Positions 33,112 through 43,351 of a stretch of 64,000 bases of DNA are shown here, in pieces; position 1 is the stretch's first letter; every line of letters begins with the position of its first letter. Under the pieces are notes generated by a model, which saw nothing but the letters and a program-made list of their open reading frames with translations, had not been told where the DNA came from and searched no databases. A program made the position numbers and the translations under genes. Source of the DNA: JACDEA01 sp963742585 (lineage in GTDB: Bacteria > Actinomycetota > Acidimicrobiia > Acidimicrobiales > JACDEA01); contig CAVUMI010000009.1 of the NCBI GenBank assembly GCA_963742585.1, forward strand, positions 310,001 through 374,000, written 5' to 3'.

Positions 33112-34026
33112 GTGAGGGTTGCCGGATGGGGTTTCGCCGTGCCGGCCGACGTGCTCACCAATGCCGACCTCGAAGCCTGCCTCGACACGAGCGACGCCTG
33201 GATCGTGGAGCGAACGGGAGTTCGCGAGCGGCACGTCGCCGGACCGGGGGAGGGCACTGTCTCACTGGCAGTAGCCGCCGGCGCCGACGCCCTCAAGCGG
33301 GCGGAGCTCGTGCCGGATGACATCGACACGCTGATAACCGCGACCGCCACACCCGACCAGCAGCTTCCGATGACGTCGGCGCTGGTGCATGGTGGCCTTG
33401 GGCTACGGTGCGGCGCCTTCGACGTGGGGGCGGCGTGTGCGGGCTTCGTCTACGCCTTGGTCGTCGCTCACTCATTGCCGGGCAACCGGCTGGTGGTTGG
33501 CGCGGAGACGCTTACGCGGATCATCGATCCGGGCGATCGGACGACGCGACCGTTGTTCGGCGACGGCGCCGGCGCACTGCTCCTCGCCGACGGTGGCGAC
33601 GGCGGGCTACTCGGATGGGACATCGGCTGTGACAGCTCCGCCGCCCACCTGCTCGAGATCCGCCCCGGCGAGCGCTGGCTCCGCATGGAGGGTCGCGAGG
33701 TATTCCGCCGGGCGGTCCGCGCCGTGGTCGACTCCGCCACCCTCACGCTCGAGCGGGCGGGCGCGGTGGCCGGCGACGTGGCGCTGTTCGTTCCCCATCA
33801 AGCCAACGTGCGCATCATCGAGGCCGCCGCCGGCCGGCTCGGCATTCCGATGGATCGGACGGTCGTCAACATTGCGCGGTTCGGTAACACGTCGGCCGCA
33901 TCGATCCCGATCGCAATCGCCGAGGCGGCCGACGCCGGACGCGTCGACGACGGCGACTTCGTGCTGCTCAGTGGGTTCGGGGCCGGGATGACCTGGGCGA
34001 GCGCGCTGCTCCGGTGGGCAGCCTGA
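33112..34026 (+). CDS. fabH: Beta-ketoacyl-ACP synthase III
   Basis: A 304-residue thiolase-fold enzyme that starts fatty-acid synthesis by condensing an acyl-CoA primer with malonyl-ACP. The catalytic triad is visible: Cys in DVGAACAGF, His in VPHQANVRI and Asn in ARFGNTSAAS. DTSDAWIVERTGVRERH near residue 25 is typical. Start is GTG 33112 following a short 41-bp gap. The stop overlaps fabG by one base (TGATG). Confidence 0.94.
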   Translation: MRVAGWGFAVPADVLTNADLEACLDTSDAWIVERTGVRERHVAGPGEGTVSLAVAAGADALKRAELVPDDIDTLITATATPDQQLPMTSALVHGGLGLRCGAFDVGAACAGFVYALVVAHSLPGNRLVVGAETLTRIIDPGDRTTRPLFGDGAGALLLADGGDGGLLGWDIGCDSSAAHLLEIRPGERWLRMEGREVFRRAVRAVVDSATLTLERAGAVAGDVALFVPHQANVRIIEAAAGRLGIPMDRTVVNIARFGNTSAASIPIAIAEAADAGRVDDGDFVLLSGFGAGMTWASALLRWAA

Positions 34027-34736
34027 TGGGCGGCCGGGTGGCGCTGGTCACCGGTGGCTCTCGTGGCATCGGTGCGGCAACGGCACGGGCGTTGGTGGCC
34101 GACGGCCATCGGGTCGCGGTGTGCGCCCGCGAGGCCGTTGACGTGGACGGTGTCGACCTCGTTGTGCACGCCGACGTCGGCGACCCGGCGTCGGTCGATG
34201 CCGCGTTCGGCACGGTCGAGGCCGAGCTCGGTCGCGTCGAGATCCTCGTCAACAACGCAGGGATGACACGCGACGGACTGCTGTTGCGAATGACCGACGA
34301 TCAATGGCGCGACGTTCTCCGCACCAACCTCGACGGCGCGTTCAACACCACGCGCCGTGCCCTGCCAGCAATGGTGCGGACGCGCTTCGGACGCATCGTG
34401 AGTATCGCATCGGTGGCCGGCGCGATGGGTTCGGCCGGACAGGCGAACTATGCCGCGGCCAAGGCCGGACTGGTTGGCTTCGCCCGCTCCGTGGCCCGCG
34501 AAATGGCGACGCGCTCGATCACGAGCAACGTTGTCGAGCCGGGGCCGATAGCCACCGCGATGACCGACGATCTCCCGGAGGAACGCCGTCGCGAGTTGGC
34601 CAGCTCAGTTCCGCTCGGTCGGTTCGGCACCGCCGAAGAGGTTGCCGCTCTCGTTGCGTTTCTCTGTTCCGACGGCGCCGGTTACATCACCGGCGCAGTA
34701 GTGCCCGTCGACGGCGGGCTTTCCATGGGTCGATAA
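34026..34736 (+). CDS. fabG: 3-oxoacyl-ACP reductase
   Basis: A 236-residue SDR reducing 3-ketoacyl-ACP with NADPH. TGGSRGIGAATARAL, VNNAGMTRDGLLLRM (the FabG-type NNAG segment), a Ser in SIASVAGAMGSAG, YAAAK, and a C-terminal FLCSDGAGYITGAVVPVDGG (FabG signature) are all present. It begins at ATG 34026 in a TGATG overlap with fabH, so translation is probably coupled. It is the reductase step of the cluster. Confidence 0.93.
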   Translation: MGGRVALVTGGSRGIGAATARALVADGHRVAVCAREAVDVDGVDLVVHADVGDPASVDAAFGTVEAELGRVEILVNNAGMTRDGLLLRMTDDQWRDVLRTNLDGAFNTTRRALPAMVRTRFGRIVSIASVAGAMGSAGQANYAAAKAGLVGFARSVAREMATRSITSNVVEPGPIATAMTDDLPEERRRELASSVPLGRFGTAEEVAALVAFLCSDGAGYITGAVVPVDGGLSMGR

Positions 34737-34753
34737 AGAAAGCGAGACAGTGA

Positions 34754-35011
34754 ATGACAAAGGAAGATGTTTTCAACACGCTGCGTGAAGTGGCGGTAGA
34801 GGTGCTCGGCGTCGCGCCGGACTCCGTTGTCGAATCGGCGTCGTTCAAAGATGATCTCGACGCCGACAGCCTCGACCTGGTCGAGCTGGTGATGGCGCTG
34901 GAGGAGCGGCTCGACATCGCCGTGCCCGAGGAAGATCTCGAAGACATCGGCATCGTGGGTGACGCGCTGGCGCTGCTCCTCGGCAAGCTGGCCGCCAAGA
35001 CCGGCGCATGA
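34754..35011 (+). CDS. acpP: Acyl carrier protein
   Basis: An 85-residue acidic helical carrier. The phosphopantetheine attachment serine is in LDADSLDLVELVMALEE (DSL). The segment SFKDDL before it and the C-terminal IVGDALALL helix fit the family. It carries growing acyl chains between the enzymes of this cluster. It sits 17 bp after fabG and its stop overlaps the fabF ATG by 4 bp. Confidence 0.95.
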   Translation: MTKEDVFNTLREVAVEVLGVAPDSVVESASFKDDLDADSLDLVELVMALEERLDIAVPEEDLEDIGIVGDALALLLGKLAAKTGA

Positions 35012-36234
35012 CCCGTCGCCGCGTCGCGGTGACGGGTATGGGCGTGAAAACGCCGGCCGGCCTCGATGTCGAGTCGTTCTGGTCGACGCTCCTGGGCGGA
35101 CGTTCTACCGCCGCACCGATCAGCGCGTTCGACACCAGCGACCATCCCGTCACCATGGCCTGCGAGGTCACCGGGTTCGACCCGGTGGCGTACATGGGGG
35201 TGAAGGACGCCCGTCGGGCCGATCGTGTCGCCCAGCTCGGGCTCGCCGCGGCGATCGACGCAATGACCGTGTCCGGGCTGGCCGAGGCCGCGGTTGATCC
35301 GGCGCGATGCGGCGTGATCATCGGCACCGGCGTCGGCGGCCTCACCACCCACGAGGAGCAGGAGCGCGTCTACCTCGAGAAGGGCGCGTCCCGGGTCAGT
35401 CCGATGTTCGTCCCGATGATGATGCCGAACGCGACCGCAGCGCTGGTGGCGCTGCAGTATGGGTACACGGGTCCGAACCTGTGTGTCGCGACCGCCTGTG
35501 CCGCTGGTGCCCACGCCATCGGTGAGGGCGCCCGCTTGATCCGTGACGGCAGCTCCGACGTCGCGGTCGTCGGCGGCACCGAGGCGGCGATCACACCGCT
35601 CGCGCTTGCGGCGTTCAACAAGATGGGTGCGCTGAGCGGCAGGAGCCACGACCCCGCCGCTGCCTCACGTCCGTTTGATGTCGATCGCGACGGCTTCGTG
35701 ATGGGAGAGGGCGCCGCGGTCCTCGTGCTCGAGGCATGGGACCACGCCGAGGCGCGCGGCGCCACCATCCTCGGCGAGCTGCTCGGCTACGGCAGGACGT
35801 GCGACGCTCACCACATCACCGCACCCGCGCCCGGCGGTGCCGGCGCGGTGGCGTGCATGCAGCTCGCGCTGGAGGATGCCAGCGTTGTCCCTGGGGATGT
35901 CGGCCACGTGAACGCGCACGGCACCTCCACGCCGCTCAACGACGCCGCGGAGGCGGCCGCCATCGAGAAGGTCTTTGGCGAAGGCGTTCCGGTCACGTCG
36001 ACCAAAGGCGTCACCGGCCACTTGATCGGCGCAGCCGGCGCGGTCGAGTGCGTGGCTGCGTTGCTGGCGTGTCGCGACCGCCTCGTACCGCCGACGGCGA
36101 ATCACGAGCGCAGGGACCCGGAGATCATCGTCGATGTCGTCGCCGGCGAACCGCGGCCGATCGACCGCAGCATCGCGGTATCCAACTCTTTCGGCTTCGG
36201 CGGTCACAACGCCACCCTCGTCGTCGCGTGCTGA
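35008..36234 (+). CDS. fabF: Beta-ketoacyl-ACP synthase II
   Basis: A 408-residue condensing enzyme. The Cys-His-His triad is in VATACAAGAHAI (Cys), NAHGTSTPLND (His) and TKGVTGHLIGAAG (His). It extends the acyl chain by two carbons from malonyl-ACP. SNSFGFGGHNATLV is the classical C-terminal end. The ATG overlaps the ACP stop (ATGA). The next gene, a carboxyltransferase, starts 7 bp downstream, unusually close for a fab cluster. Confidence 0.95.
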   Translation: MTRRRVAVTGMGVKTPAGLDVESFWSTLLGGRSTAAPISAFDTSDHPVTMACEVTGFDPVAYMGVKDARRADRVAQLGLAAAIDAMTVSGLAEAAVDPARCGVIIGTGVGGLTTHEEQERVYLEKGASRVSPMFVPMMMPNATAALVALQYGYTGPNLCVATACAAGAHAIGEGARLIRDGSSDVAVVGGTEAAITPLALAAFNKMGALSGRSHDPAAASRPFDVDRDGFVMGEGAAVLVLEAWDHAEARGATILGELLGYGRTCDAHHITAPAPGGAGAVACMQLALEDASVVPGDVGHVNAHGTSTPLNDAAEAAAIEKVFGEGVPVTSTKGVTGHLIGAAGAVECVAALLACRDRLVPPTANHERRDPEIIVDVVAGEPRPIDRSIAVSNSFGFGGHNATLVVAC

Positions 36235-36241
36235 CCGCGTG

Positions 36242-37572
<1,331 letters not shown>

Positions 37573-37576
<4 letters not shown>

Positions 37577-38361
37577 ACGGAGCACCAGTGACCCAACTCC
37601 TCGACGGCAAGAAGCTGCTGATCACCGGCGTGCTCAACCACGCGTCGATCGCGTTCGCCACCGCGCGGGTCGCCCAGGAGCAGGGCGCCGAGATCGTGCT
37701 CACCTCTTTCGGGCGGGCGATGCGGGTCACCGAGCGGGCCGCCAAGCGTTTGCCGGCGGTACCGGACATCCTCGAGGTCGACGTCACCGACCCCGCGCAT
37801 CTCGGCGAGCTGACCGCCGAACTCGAGCGTCGGTGGGGGTGCGTTGATGGCGTGCTGCACGCGGTGGCGTTCGCGCCGGAGACCTGCCTCGGCGGCAACT
37901 TCCTCGACTCGCGCTGGGAGGACGTCAGCGTGGCCATGCACGTGTCGACCTTCTCGCTAAAGGCACTGGCCGTAGCCACCGCACCGTTGATGAAGGAGAA
38001 CGGCGGGTCGGTCGTGGGCTTGACCTTCGACGCATCGCAGGCATGGCCCCAGTACGACTGGATGGGCGTGGCCAAGGCGGGCCTGGAGGCGACGGCGCGA
38101 TATCTGGCCCGTGATTTGGGCCCGTCGGGGATCCGGGTGAACCTCGTGGCCGCCGGGCCAGTGCGCACGATCGCCGCCCGCGGCATCGCCGGTTTCTCCA
38201 AGTTCGAGGACGTCTGGGCCGAGCGCGCTCCGCTTGGATGGGATGTCACCGCGGCCGAGCCGGTCGCCCGGGCATGCGTCGCGCTGCTCTCCGACTGGTT
38301 CCCGGCGACGACCGGCGAGATCGTGCACGTCGACGGGGGCTTCCACGCCGTGGGCGCGTAA
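37573..38361 (+). CDS. fabI: Enoyl-ACP reductase (FabI/InhA-like)
   Basis: A 262-residue SDR-like reductase completing fatty-acid elongation. GKKLLITGVLNHASIAFATA is the characteristic FabI cofactor loop. Later SVVGLTFDASQAWPQYDWMG and VAKAGLEATARYLARDLGPS carry the Tyr and Lys of the Y-x6-K pair, and VNLVAAGPVRTIAARGI is typical. InhA-type actinobacterial enzymes are targets of isoniazid and triclosan; sensitivity cannot be predicted here. It ends the plus-strand fatty-acid operon. Confidence 0.93.
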
Positions 38362-38370
38362 CGTGGCCGC

Positions 38371-38654
38371 GTGGTCACCCACGTCGTTCTCTCAAGCTGA
38401 AGGATCCCGACGCGGATTGCGACGAAGCCGTGCGTCGTCTGCGGTCGCTGGAGGGCAACGTCCCCGGACTGCGCTCCCTGCAGGTGGGTGCCGATGCACT
38501 CCGGTCCGAACGCTCCTTCGATATCTCCCTCATCGGGACGTTCGACTCCTTGGCGGACTTGGCGACCTACCAGGACGACCCCTTCCACGTCGAGGTCGCC
38601 CTCTACATGCGCGGCGTAGCGAACCGCGTCGCCACCGTCGACTACGAGGCCTGA
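38371..38654 (+). pseudogene. Dabb (stress-responsive A/B barrel) protein, frameshifted
   Basis: From GTG 38371 the frame reads VTHVVL and stops after a missing base near 38390; the other frame carries LKLKDPDADCDEAVRRLRSL followed by GLRSLQVGADALRSERSFDI and DPFHVEVALYMRGVANRVAT to TGA 38654. Dabb proteins are small ferredoxin-like barrels of mostly unknown activity. The intact family is about 95 residues. One inserted base restores it, so a sequencing error is likely. It lies 10 bp after fabI. Confidence 0.75.
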
Positions 38655-38670
38655 CGCGCGCCCGACACCT

Positions 38671-38781
38671 GGGTGCCCCAAGATGCAGCTTTGCAACGCC
38701 GTGCACCCAAGCTTCGAAGCCGCGTCCGAATCGTCATGATTCATCGGTGTCGGCGAGAACTTTGGGTGCTGCGGGTTACAG
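38671..38781. repeat. Left inverted repeat of AbiEi/DUF559 cassette
   Basis: About 110 bp that matches, inverted, the sequence at 39735-39845. Shared blocks in order are CCAAGATGCAG, GCACCCA, CTTCGAAG, CGCGTCC, then after a divergent middle AACTTTGGGTGC and GGTTACAG. The inner end CTGTAAC supplies the stop codon of the enclosed gene. Confidence 0.85.
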
Positions 38782-39681
38782 GTAATTTGCCCGGGCGATG
38801 CCTCGGTTGGTGACGTCGCACACGTATTTCGGCCGCCAAAGGATGTCGGACCGAGTGAATCGACGGAAGGTGTAGCCGAGGTCCTCGATGCGAGCCTGGC
38901 GACCGTAGTCGTATTGCGCGGCCTCCGAACCGTGCGTCGCCAGTCCGTCGACCTCACTGATGAAGGCCTTCGGTGGGAATCCAAAGTCACCGAAACCAAC
39001 CAACGAGCCGTCGTCGTCGCGGACTTCCCACTGTCGCTCCGGATAGAGGCCGCCGCGGCGGTACAACTGGAGGCAGAGCGTCTCGAGGTCGCTGCCGGTC
39101 GGACGAGCGCCTGGGCGGCGCCGATCCAGCACCGCCCGCAGCGTCGGCCCGCCGCGCGCATACGGGTTTGCCCGGCTGAACTCGCGCATGTCGGCGTCTT
39201 CGGCCAACCCCTTCCTTAGCGCGCTCTCCAGCGCGCGCTCGACGATGTCGGCGTCGCAGGTGTCGGCGACGTCGAGGAGCGTCTGCCGCACGCTCGTAAC
39301 GAAAACACCGGACTTGTCGATGACCTCGAGGCGCTCAAAATTCCGGCGGCGGTGGACCAGTCCCACCGCCGACTTCGTGGTGTGCGGAATGCTCCATTCG
39401 AGAATCAGCTCGTCGACACCATCCAGCCCCCAGAAGTAGAGCGCGCCGCGATGGGACAAGATCGCCTCGCAGCCCAGCTGCGCGCCTTTGAACTGCAGGC
39501 GACGCGGTGGAGCGTCGAGCGCCGCGTACTTCCCCCGTCCGGTCCTCAGAACCACCCCCGCATCGGCGGCCCGCTTCAGGACCACACGGTCGATTCCCGC
39601 CGCCTTCGCCGTGGTGATAGTGAGGAGCTTGTCGTTTGCGGCGAGAGCTGCAAGGACCTTGGCAACCGTGTCGGTATTCAC
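38776..39681 (-). CDS. AbiEi-like winged-helix protein with DUF559/Vsr-like C-terminus
   Basis: A 301-residue protein between long inverted repeats. The N-terminal half has the AbiEi antitoxin winged-helix pattern (TTAKAAGIDRVVLKRAADAG, then GRGKYAAL, and later FVTSVRQTLLDVADTCDADI). The C-terminal half resembles the PD-(D/E)xK DUF559/Vsr fold, with GFGDFGFPPKAFISEVDG and a late RIEDLGYTFRRFTRSDI segment. The Asp and Glu-Val-Asp could be the metal ligands. Such two-part proteins occur in actinobacteria as orphan defence-like genes. It starts at GTG 39681. No cognate AbiEii toxin is adjacent. Confidence 0.75.
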   Translation of the reverse strand: MNTDTVAKVLAALAANDKLLTITTAKAAGIDRVVLKRAADAGVVLRTGRGKYAALDAPPRRLQFKGAQLGCEAILSHRGALYFWGLDGVDELILEWSIPHTTKSAVGLVHRRRNFERLEVIDKSGVFVTSVRQTLLDVADTCDADIVERALESALRKGLAEDADMREFSRANPYARGGPTLRAVLDRRRPGARPTGSDLETLCLQLYRRGGLYPERQWEVRDDDGSLVGFGDFGFPPKAFISEVDGLATHGSEAAQYDYGRQARIEDLGYTFRRFTRSDILWRPKYVCDVTNRGIARANYL

Positions 39682-39734
39682 GGCGCACCACTATGACGAG
39701 GGGGTGCGCGGCGACACCCAGAAGCCCCGGTGTG

Positions 39735-39845
39735 CTGTAACCGCCCGCACCCAAAGTTGCCCGTCGGGCGCGCAACCTGCTCCAAATTGGACGCGTCTTC
39801 GAAGTCTGGGTGCTCTGGGTTGCGAAACTGCATCTTGGGTGTTCC
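39735..39845. repeat. Right inverted repeat of AbiEi/DUF559 cassette
   Basis: The inverted copy of 38671-38781. It starts at the inner end CTGTAACC and reads outward to CATCTTGGGTG. It lies upstream of the GTG start of the enclosed gene and so may hold its promoter. The internal GGGTG/CACCC blocks can also fold each repeat into hairpins. Confidence 0.85.
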
Positions 39846-39911
39846 TCGAGGCACCGCTGCCAGTCGCCGAGGGCTCGGCATAACGCTGTGGCTCGCGTAG
39901 CTTCGAGGCGC

Positions 39912-41477
39912 ATGCCGTTCTCGGAACCGGACAAGCGCAAGAAAATTCTCGTTCTCCTGGCCATGTGTTTTGCGCTGTTCATGGCCATGCTCGACAACAC
40001 CGTCGTCAACGTGGCGCTCCCGACGATCAGCCGCGAGCTCGGCGCCGGGGTCAGCGGACTCCAGTGGATCGTCGACAGCTACGTCCTCGCGTTCGCCGCG
40101 CTGCTGCTGACCGGCGGCATCCTGGGTGACCGGTTTGGGCGCAAGCGTCTGTTCGTCGGCGGCTTGATCGGTTTCACGCTCGCCAGCTTGTTGTGCGCGC
40201 TATCTCAGTCGACCGGGCAACTTGTGGCCGCCCGGGCGTTCCAGGGTTTCAGCGCAGCGATGGTGATGCCCGGGACCCTGTCCATCCTCACGGTCACGTT
40301 CCCGCCACATGAGCGTGCTCAGGCCATCGGTATTTGGGCGGGCGTGTCCGGCATCGCGCTCGCGCTCGGCCCCACCCTCGGCGGCTGGTTGGTCGAAACG
40401 GCGGGGTGGGAGTCGGTGTTCTTCCTCAACGTTCCGATCGGCATCGTCGGCACGGTGGTTGCGCTCCGCGTCGTTGAGGAGTCTCGGTCGCCTCAGGCTC
40501 GCAAGCTCGACGTAGCCGGACTCTTGCTCGGTACGGGTTTTCTCACCTCGCTGACCTACGGACTTATCGAGGCCAACCAGTACGGGTGGAGCGACCCTTT
40601 GATCGTTGGCTCCCTCACCGCCGCGCTGGTCTTGCTGGTCACGTTCCTGCTGTGGGAACGGGCCACGCCCGAGCCGCTTCTGCCGCTCGCCTTGTTCCGC
40701 ATCCCGACGTTCGCGGCGGGAACGCTGGTGGCGCTGACGATCTCGTTCGGCATGTTCGGCACGTTCTTCTTCGCCAGCCTCTATTTCCAAGTCGTGCGCG
40801 GCTACTCCGCTTTCTCGGCCGGGCTGCACATGCTGCCGTTGACCGCGATGATCATGATCGTTGCCCCCCAGTCCGGCCGTTACGCGCAGCGCCACGGTCC
40901 GCGGAGGCCGCTGACCTTCGGCCTGACGATGGCCGGCACCGGCTTGGTGCTGATGAGCCGGGCCAATGCCGACACGCCCTACCCGCTACTGGCTGTCGCC
41001 CTGATGATCATGGGCATCGGCATGGCGTCGACCATGACGCCGATGACCGCGGCGGTCATGGGCGCCGTGGGGCAGGAACGGGCCGGCCTCGGCTCGGCGA
41101 CCACCAACACCGCGCGCGAAGTCGGCGGAACCCTCGGTATCGCCATTCTCGGGACGCTCCTCACGACCAAGCTGAAGTCATCGATCGGCCCGTTGCTCGC
41201 CGCGACCGGGCTCCCGCCAGCGACGCGTGAGGCGCTGGTCGAGTCCGCCGGTCATGGGCACCTCGATCCATCCACCCTTCGATCGCTGCCGCCCGATCAG
41301 GTTGACCACGTGCAGCAGGCATTCCGGCACGCCTTCATGAGCGGTTGGCATCTCGCGCTCTTGCTGGCCGGCTTGGCCATCCTGATTGCTGCCGTGGTGG
41401 CCAACCGCTTTGTCACGACAGCGCCGGTCGCGCCGCCGCCGCCGGCCGACGTCGGGGCTTCCGCTGCCCAACCCTAG
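39912..41477 (+). CDS. MFS drug transporter, DHA2 family (14 TM)
   Basis: A 521-residue proton-coupled exporter of the EmrB/QacA type. LDNTVVNVALPTISRELG (motif D1), WIVDSYVLAFAALLLTGGIL and GDRFGRKRLFVGGLI (motif A), and GPTLGGWLVETAGWESVFFL (motif C of antiporters) are clear. About 14 hydrophobic helices are spread along the sequence. Start ATG 39912 removes an unrelated N-terminal extension. No regulator gene is adjacent. The substrate is unknown; lipophilic drugs or lipids are typical. Confidence 0.92.
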   Translation: MPFSEPDKRKKILVLLAMCFALFMAMLDNTVVNVALPTISRELGAGVSGLQWIVDSYVLAFAALLLTGGILGDRFGRKRLFVGGLIGFTLASLLCALSQSTGQLVAARAFQGFSAAMVMPGTLSILTVTFPPHERAQAIGIWAGVSGIALALGPTLGGWLVETAGWESVFFLNVPIGIVGTVVALRVVEESRSPQARKLDVAGLLLGTGFLTSLTYGLIEANQYGWSDPLIVGSLTAALVLLVTFLLWERATPEPLLPLALFRIPTFAAGTLVALTISFGMFGTFFFASLYFQVVRGYSAFSAGLHMLPLTAMIMIVAPQSGRYAQRHGPRRPLTFGLTMAGTGLVLMSRANADTPYPLLAVALMIMGIGMASTMTPMTAAVMGAVGQERAGLGSATTNTAREVGGTLGIAILGTLLTTKLKSSIGPLLAATGLPPATREALVESAGHGHLDPSTLRSLPPDQVDHVQQAFRHAFMSGWHLALLLAGLAILIAAVVANRFVTTAPVAPPPPADVGASAAQP

Positions 41478-41486
41478 AGTCGCGGG

Positions 41487-42893
41487 ATGACATTGCAGGG
41501 GCCGTACGTGGACGGCCCGCCCGAGTCGGCGCTTGTGGTCGCCCCGCCCCGCCTTACTGCGTTCGGCTGGCGGGAGGTACGGCGCGCGTTTGCGATCGGG
41601 CTCCTTGGCACGATCGCGGTCGCAATGGCGCTGGCCCGGCGCGCGGTCCGCGTGCGCCGCTCCAGTCGCGAGCCCTGGATCGTCGCCATCTGCAACGGCA
41701 TCGTCGACGCGTTCATGGCGTTGGGCCCGACGTTCGTGAAGCTCGGTCAGATGATCGCCTCCTCGCCAAGTGTGTTCCCGAAGCCGCTGGCCGACGCCTG
41801 CCTCCGCTGCCTCGACGACGTGCCACCGGTCCCGGCCAGCGCAGCGCGGCGCATCGTGGAAGAGGATCTTGGCGCTGCGGTCGACGACCTCTTCAAGGAG
41901 TTCGAAGACACGCCGCTGTCGGCGGCGTCCATCGCGCAAGTGCATGCGTGCGTGTTGCGCGACGGTCGAGAGGCGGTGCTTAAGATCCAGCGACCCGCCA
42001 TCACGGAGCGCATGAACCGCGACCTGCGCATCGTCTATCGCATCGCCCGAGTCATCAACCGCACGAAGCGGGGCAAGCTCGTGAACCCGGTCGCCATCGT
42101 CGAGGATCTCCACCAGGTCACCAACGAGGAACTCAACTTCGCGCTCGAGGCGCACCGTCAGAGCAGGTTCCGGGACAACATTCCCGCGTTCGGCGACAAC
42201 GATTGGATCACCGCTCCTGAAGTGTTCTGGGAGTTGTGCGGTCCGCGCGTGATCGCGATGGAACGCATGCACGGCGTGCCGCTCGATGAGTTTGACGAGC
42301 TCCGGCGCCGCGGGATCGACGGTGAGCTCGTGCTGCGGCGCGGGGTGAAGGTGTGGATGGAGGCGGCGCTGATCCACGGGCCGTTCCATGGCGATGTGCA
42401 CGCCGGCAACCTCTGGCTGCTCGAGGACGGCCGGGCCAGCTACCTCGACTTCGGCATCATGGGGGAGTTGCCCATGGCGCATCGCGACGCGGTGCGCGAC
42501 GTGCAGTTCACCACGATGATCGACGGCGACTACACGCGCGTCGTCCGGGCGTGGCAACGCATCGGCATCCTTGGCGACGAGGCCGAGATCGGTCCGGTCG
42601 ACGAGGTAGCGGCGCGCATCAAGCTGGTGGTCGAACCGATGCTCGATCTCAAGCTCGGCGACGTCAGCTTGTCGGCGATGATGAAGCAGCAGTTGGAGCT
42701 CGCGCAAGAGTACGGCGCTCAAGCGCAACGCGAACTCGTGCTGGTCAGCAAGCAGCTCATGTATTTCGAGCGGTACGCCAAGGGTCTCGCGCCGGACTAC
42801 AACATGGCGCGGGACCTGTTCCTGATGAAGAACGTATTTCCCGATGTGGTCGCCCGGGTCTCGGCCGAGCGGGGCGTCAGCCTTCCCGAATAG
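41487..42893 (+). CDS. UbiB/ABC1 (AarF) kinase-like protein
   Basis: A 468-residue atypical kinase fold. KLGQMIASSPSVFPKPLADA is the family KxGQ motif near residue 89, followed by the alanine-rich loop SAASIAQVHAC and the ATP lysine in VLKIQRP. ALIHGPFHGDVHAGNLWLLE is the catalytic HGDxHxxN and YLDFGIMG the DFG-like motif. ABC1 proteins support isoprenoid-quinone or lipid metabolism through an ATPase activity. A hydrophobic segment near residues 35-50 may bind the membrane. It lies 9 bp after the MFS gene and its end overlaps the rhodanese gene by 17 bp. Confidence 0.92.
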   Translation: MTLQGPYVDGPPESALVVAPPRLTAFGWREVRRAFAIGLLGTIAVAMALARRAVRVRRSSREPWIVAICNGIVDAFMALGPTFVKLGQMIASSPSVFPKPLADACLRCLDDVPPVPASAARRIVEEDLGAAVDDLFKEFEDTPLSAASIAQVHACVLRDGREAVLKIQRPAITERMNRDLRIVYRIARVINRTKRGKLVNPVAIVEDLHQVTNEELNFALEAHRQSRFRDNIPAFGDNDWITAPEVFWELCGPRVIAMERMHGVPLDEFDELRRRGIDGELVLRRGVKVWMEAALIHGPFHGDVHAGNLWLLEDGRASYLDFGIMGELPMAHRDAVRDVQFTTMIDGDYTRVVRAWQRIGILGDEAEIGPVDEVAARIKLVVEPMLDLKLGDVSLSAMMKQQLELAQEYGAQAQRELVLVSKQLMYFERYAKGLAPDYNMARDLFLMKNVFPDVVARVSAERGVSLPE

Positions 42894-43274
42894 CGGGCGT
42901 GATCGGCAGGTCCGCGGCACGCCACGCCTGGAAGCCGCCGTCGACGTCGGTGGCGTCGCGCGAGCCCCATGTCCTGGAGCTGCGCGGCGACCAGGCTCGA
43001 TGCGTAGCCCTCATTGCACATCACGACGATCGCCTGGTCATAGCCGGTGACCGCGTCGATGCGATGCGGGCTCGACGGGTCCAGTCGCCACTCGAGCACG
43101 TTGCGGTCGACGACCAGCGCGTTGGGCACCTCGCCATCCCGCTGGCGCTGCTCGACCGGCGCGCGTGTCGACCAGTAGTGCGCCACGCGCGACGGCCTCG
43201 GCTGCCGCCGCCGGGCTCAGTCGCCGCAGCCGGCGCCGCGCTTCGGCGAGGAGGTCATCGACCGACTTCGGCAT
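42877..43274 (-). pseudogene. Rhodanese-like protein, two frameshifts
   Basis: About 132 residues in three pieces. From ATG 43274: SVDDLLAEARRRLRRLSPAA then GALLVDTR. After a lost base near 43160, VEQRQRDGEVPNALVVDRNV and the active-site-like VVMCNEGYASSLVAAQLQDM. After another break near 42960, GGFQAWRAADLPITPAIREG to TGA 42877. The catalytic Cys of VMCNEGYAS is retained. Rhodanese domains transfer sulfur or reduce arsenate. Two breaks in so short a gene are more than chance decay would usually give; sequencing indels are likely. Confidence 0.75.
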
Positions 43275-43300
43275 CGTTGCTAGCTACGCCGACAGCAAAA

Positions 43301-43339
43301 GGAGTGGTGAGGACACCGATCCGCTGTCCTCACCACTCC
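43301..43339 (-). terminator. Intrinsic terminator of the DUF2188-like gene
   Basis: A perfect 15-bp inverted repeat (GGAGTGGTGAGGACA / TGTCCTCACCACTCC) around a 9-nt loop. On the minus strand it is followed by TTTT. It begins 12 nt after the stop of the small gene at 43352-43564. Confidence 0.88.
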
Positions 43340-43351
43340 AGGTCGCCGCCC

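Larger units (their letters stand above)
38671..39845. mobile_element. Inverted-repeat-bounded single-gene cassette
   Basis: The AbiEi/DUF559-like gene and its promoter are enclosed by about 110-bp imperfect inverted repeats at 38671-38781 and 39735-39845. No transposase is encoded, so it would move in trans if mobile. No clear target-site duplication was found. Confidence 0.6.

Noticed and set aside
33068..33115. 15-codon frame between the carrier-like gene and fabH
   Set aside because: ATG overlaps one stop and TGA overlaps the fabH start, but there is no conserved sequence or separate ribosome site. Probably an intergenic coincidence.
41178..42920. 580-codon minus-strand frame opposite the UbiB gene
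   Set aside because: No domain signatures, and the plus strand encodes an intact UbiB protein. It is a compositional shadow, as are similar long frames at 37497-39161, 53211-54818 and 58718-60079.
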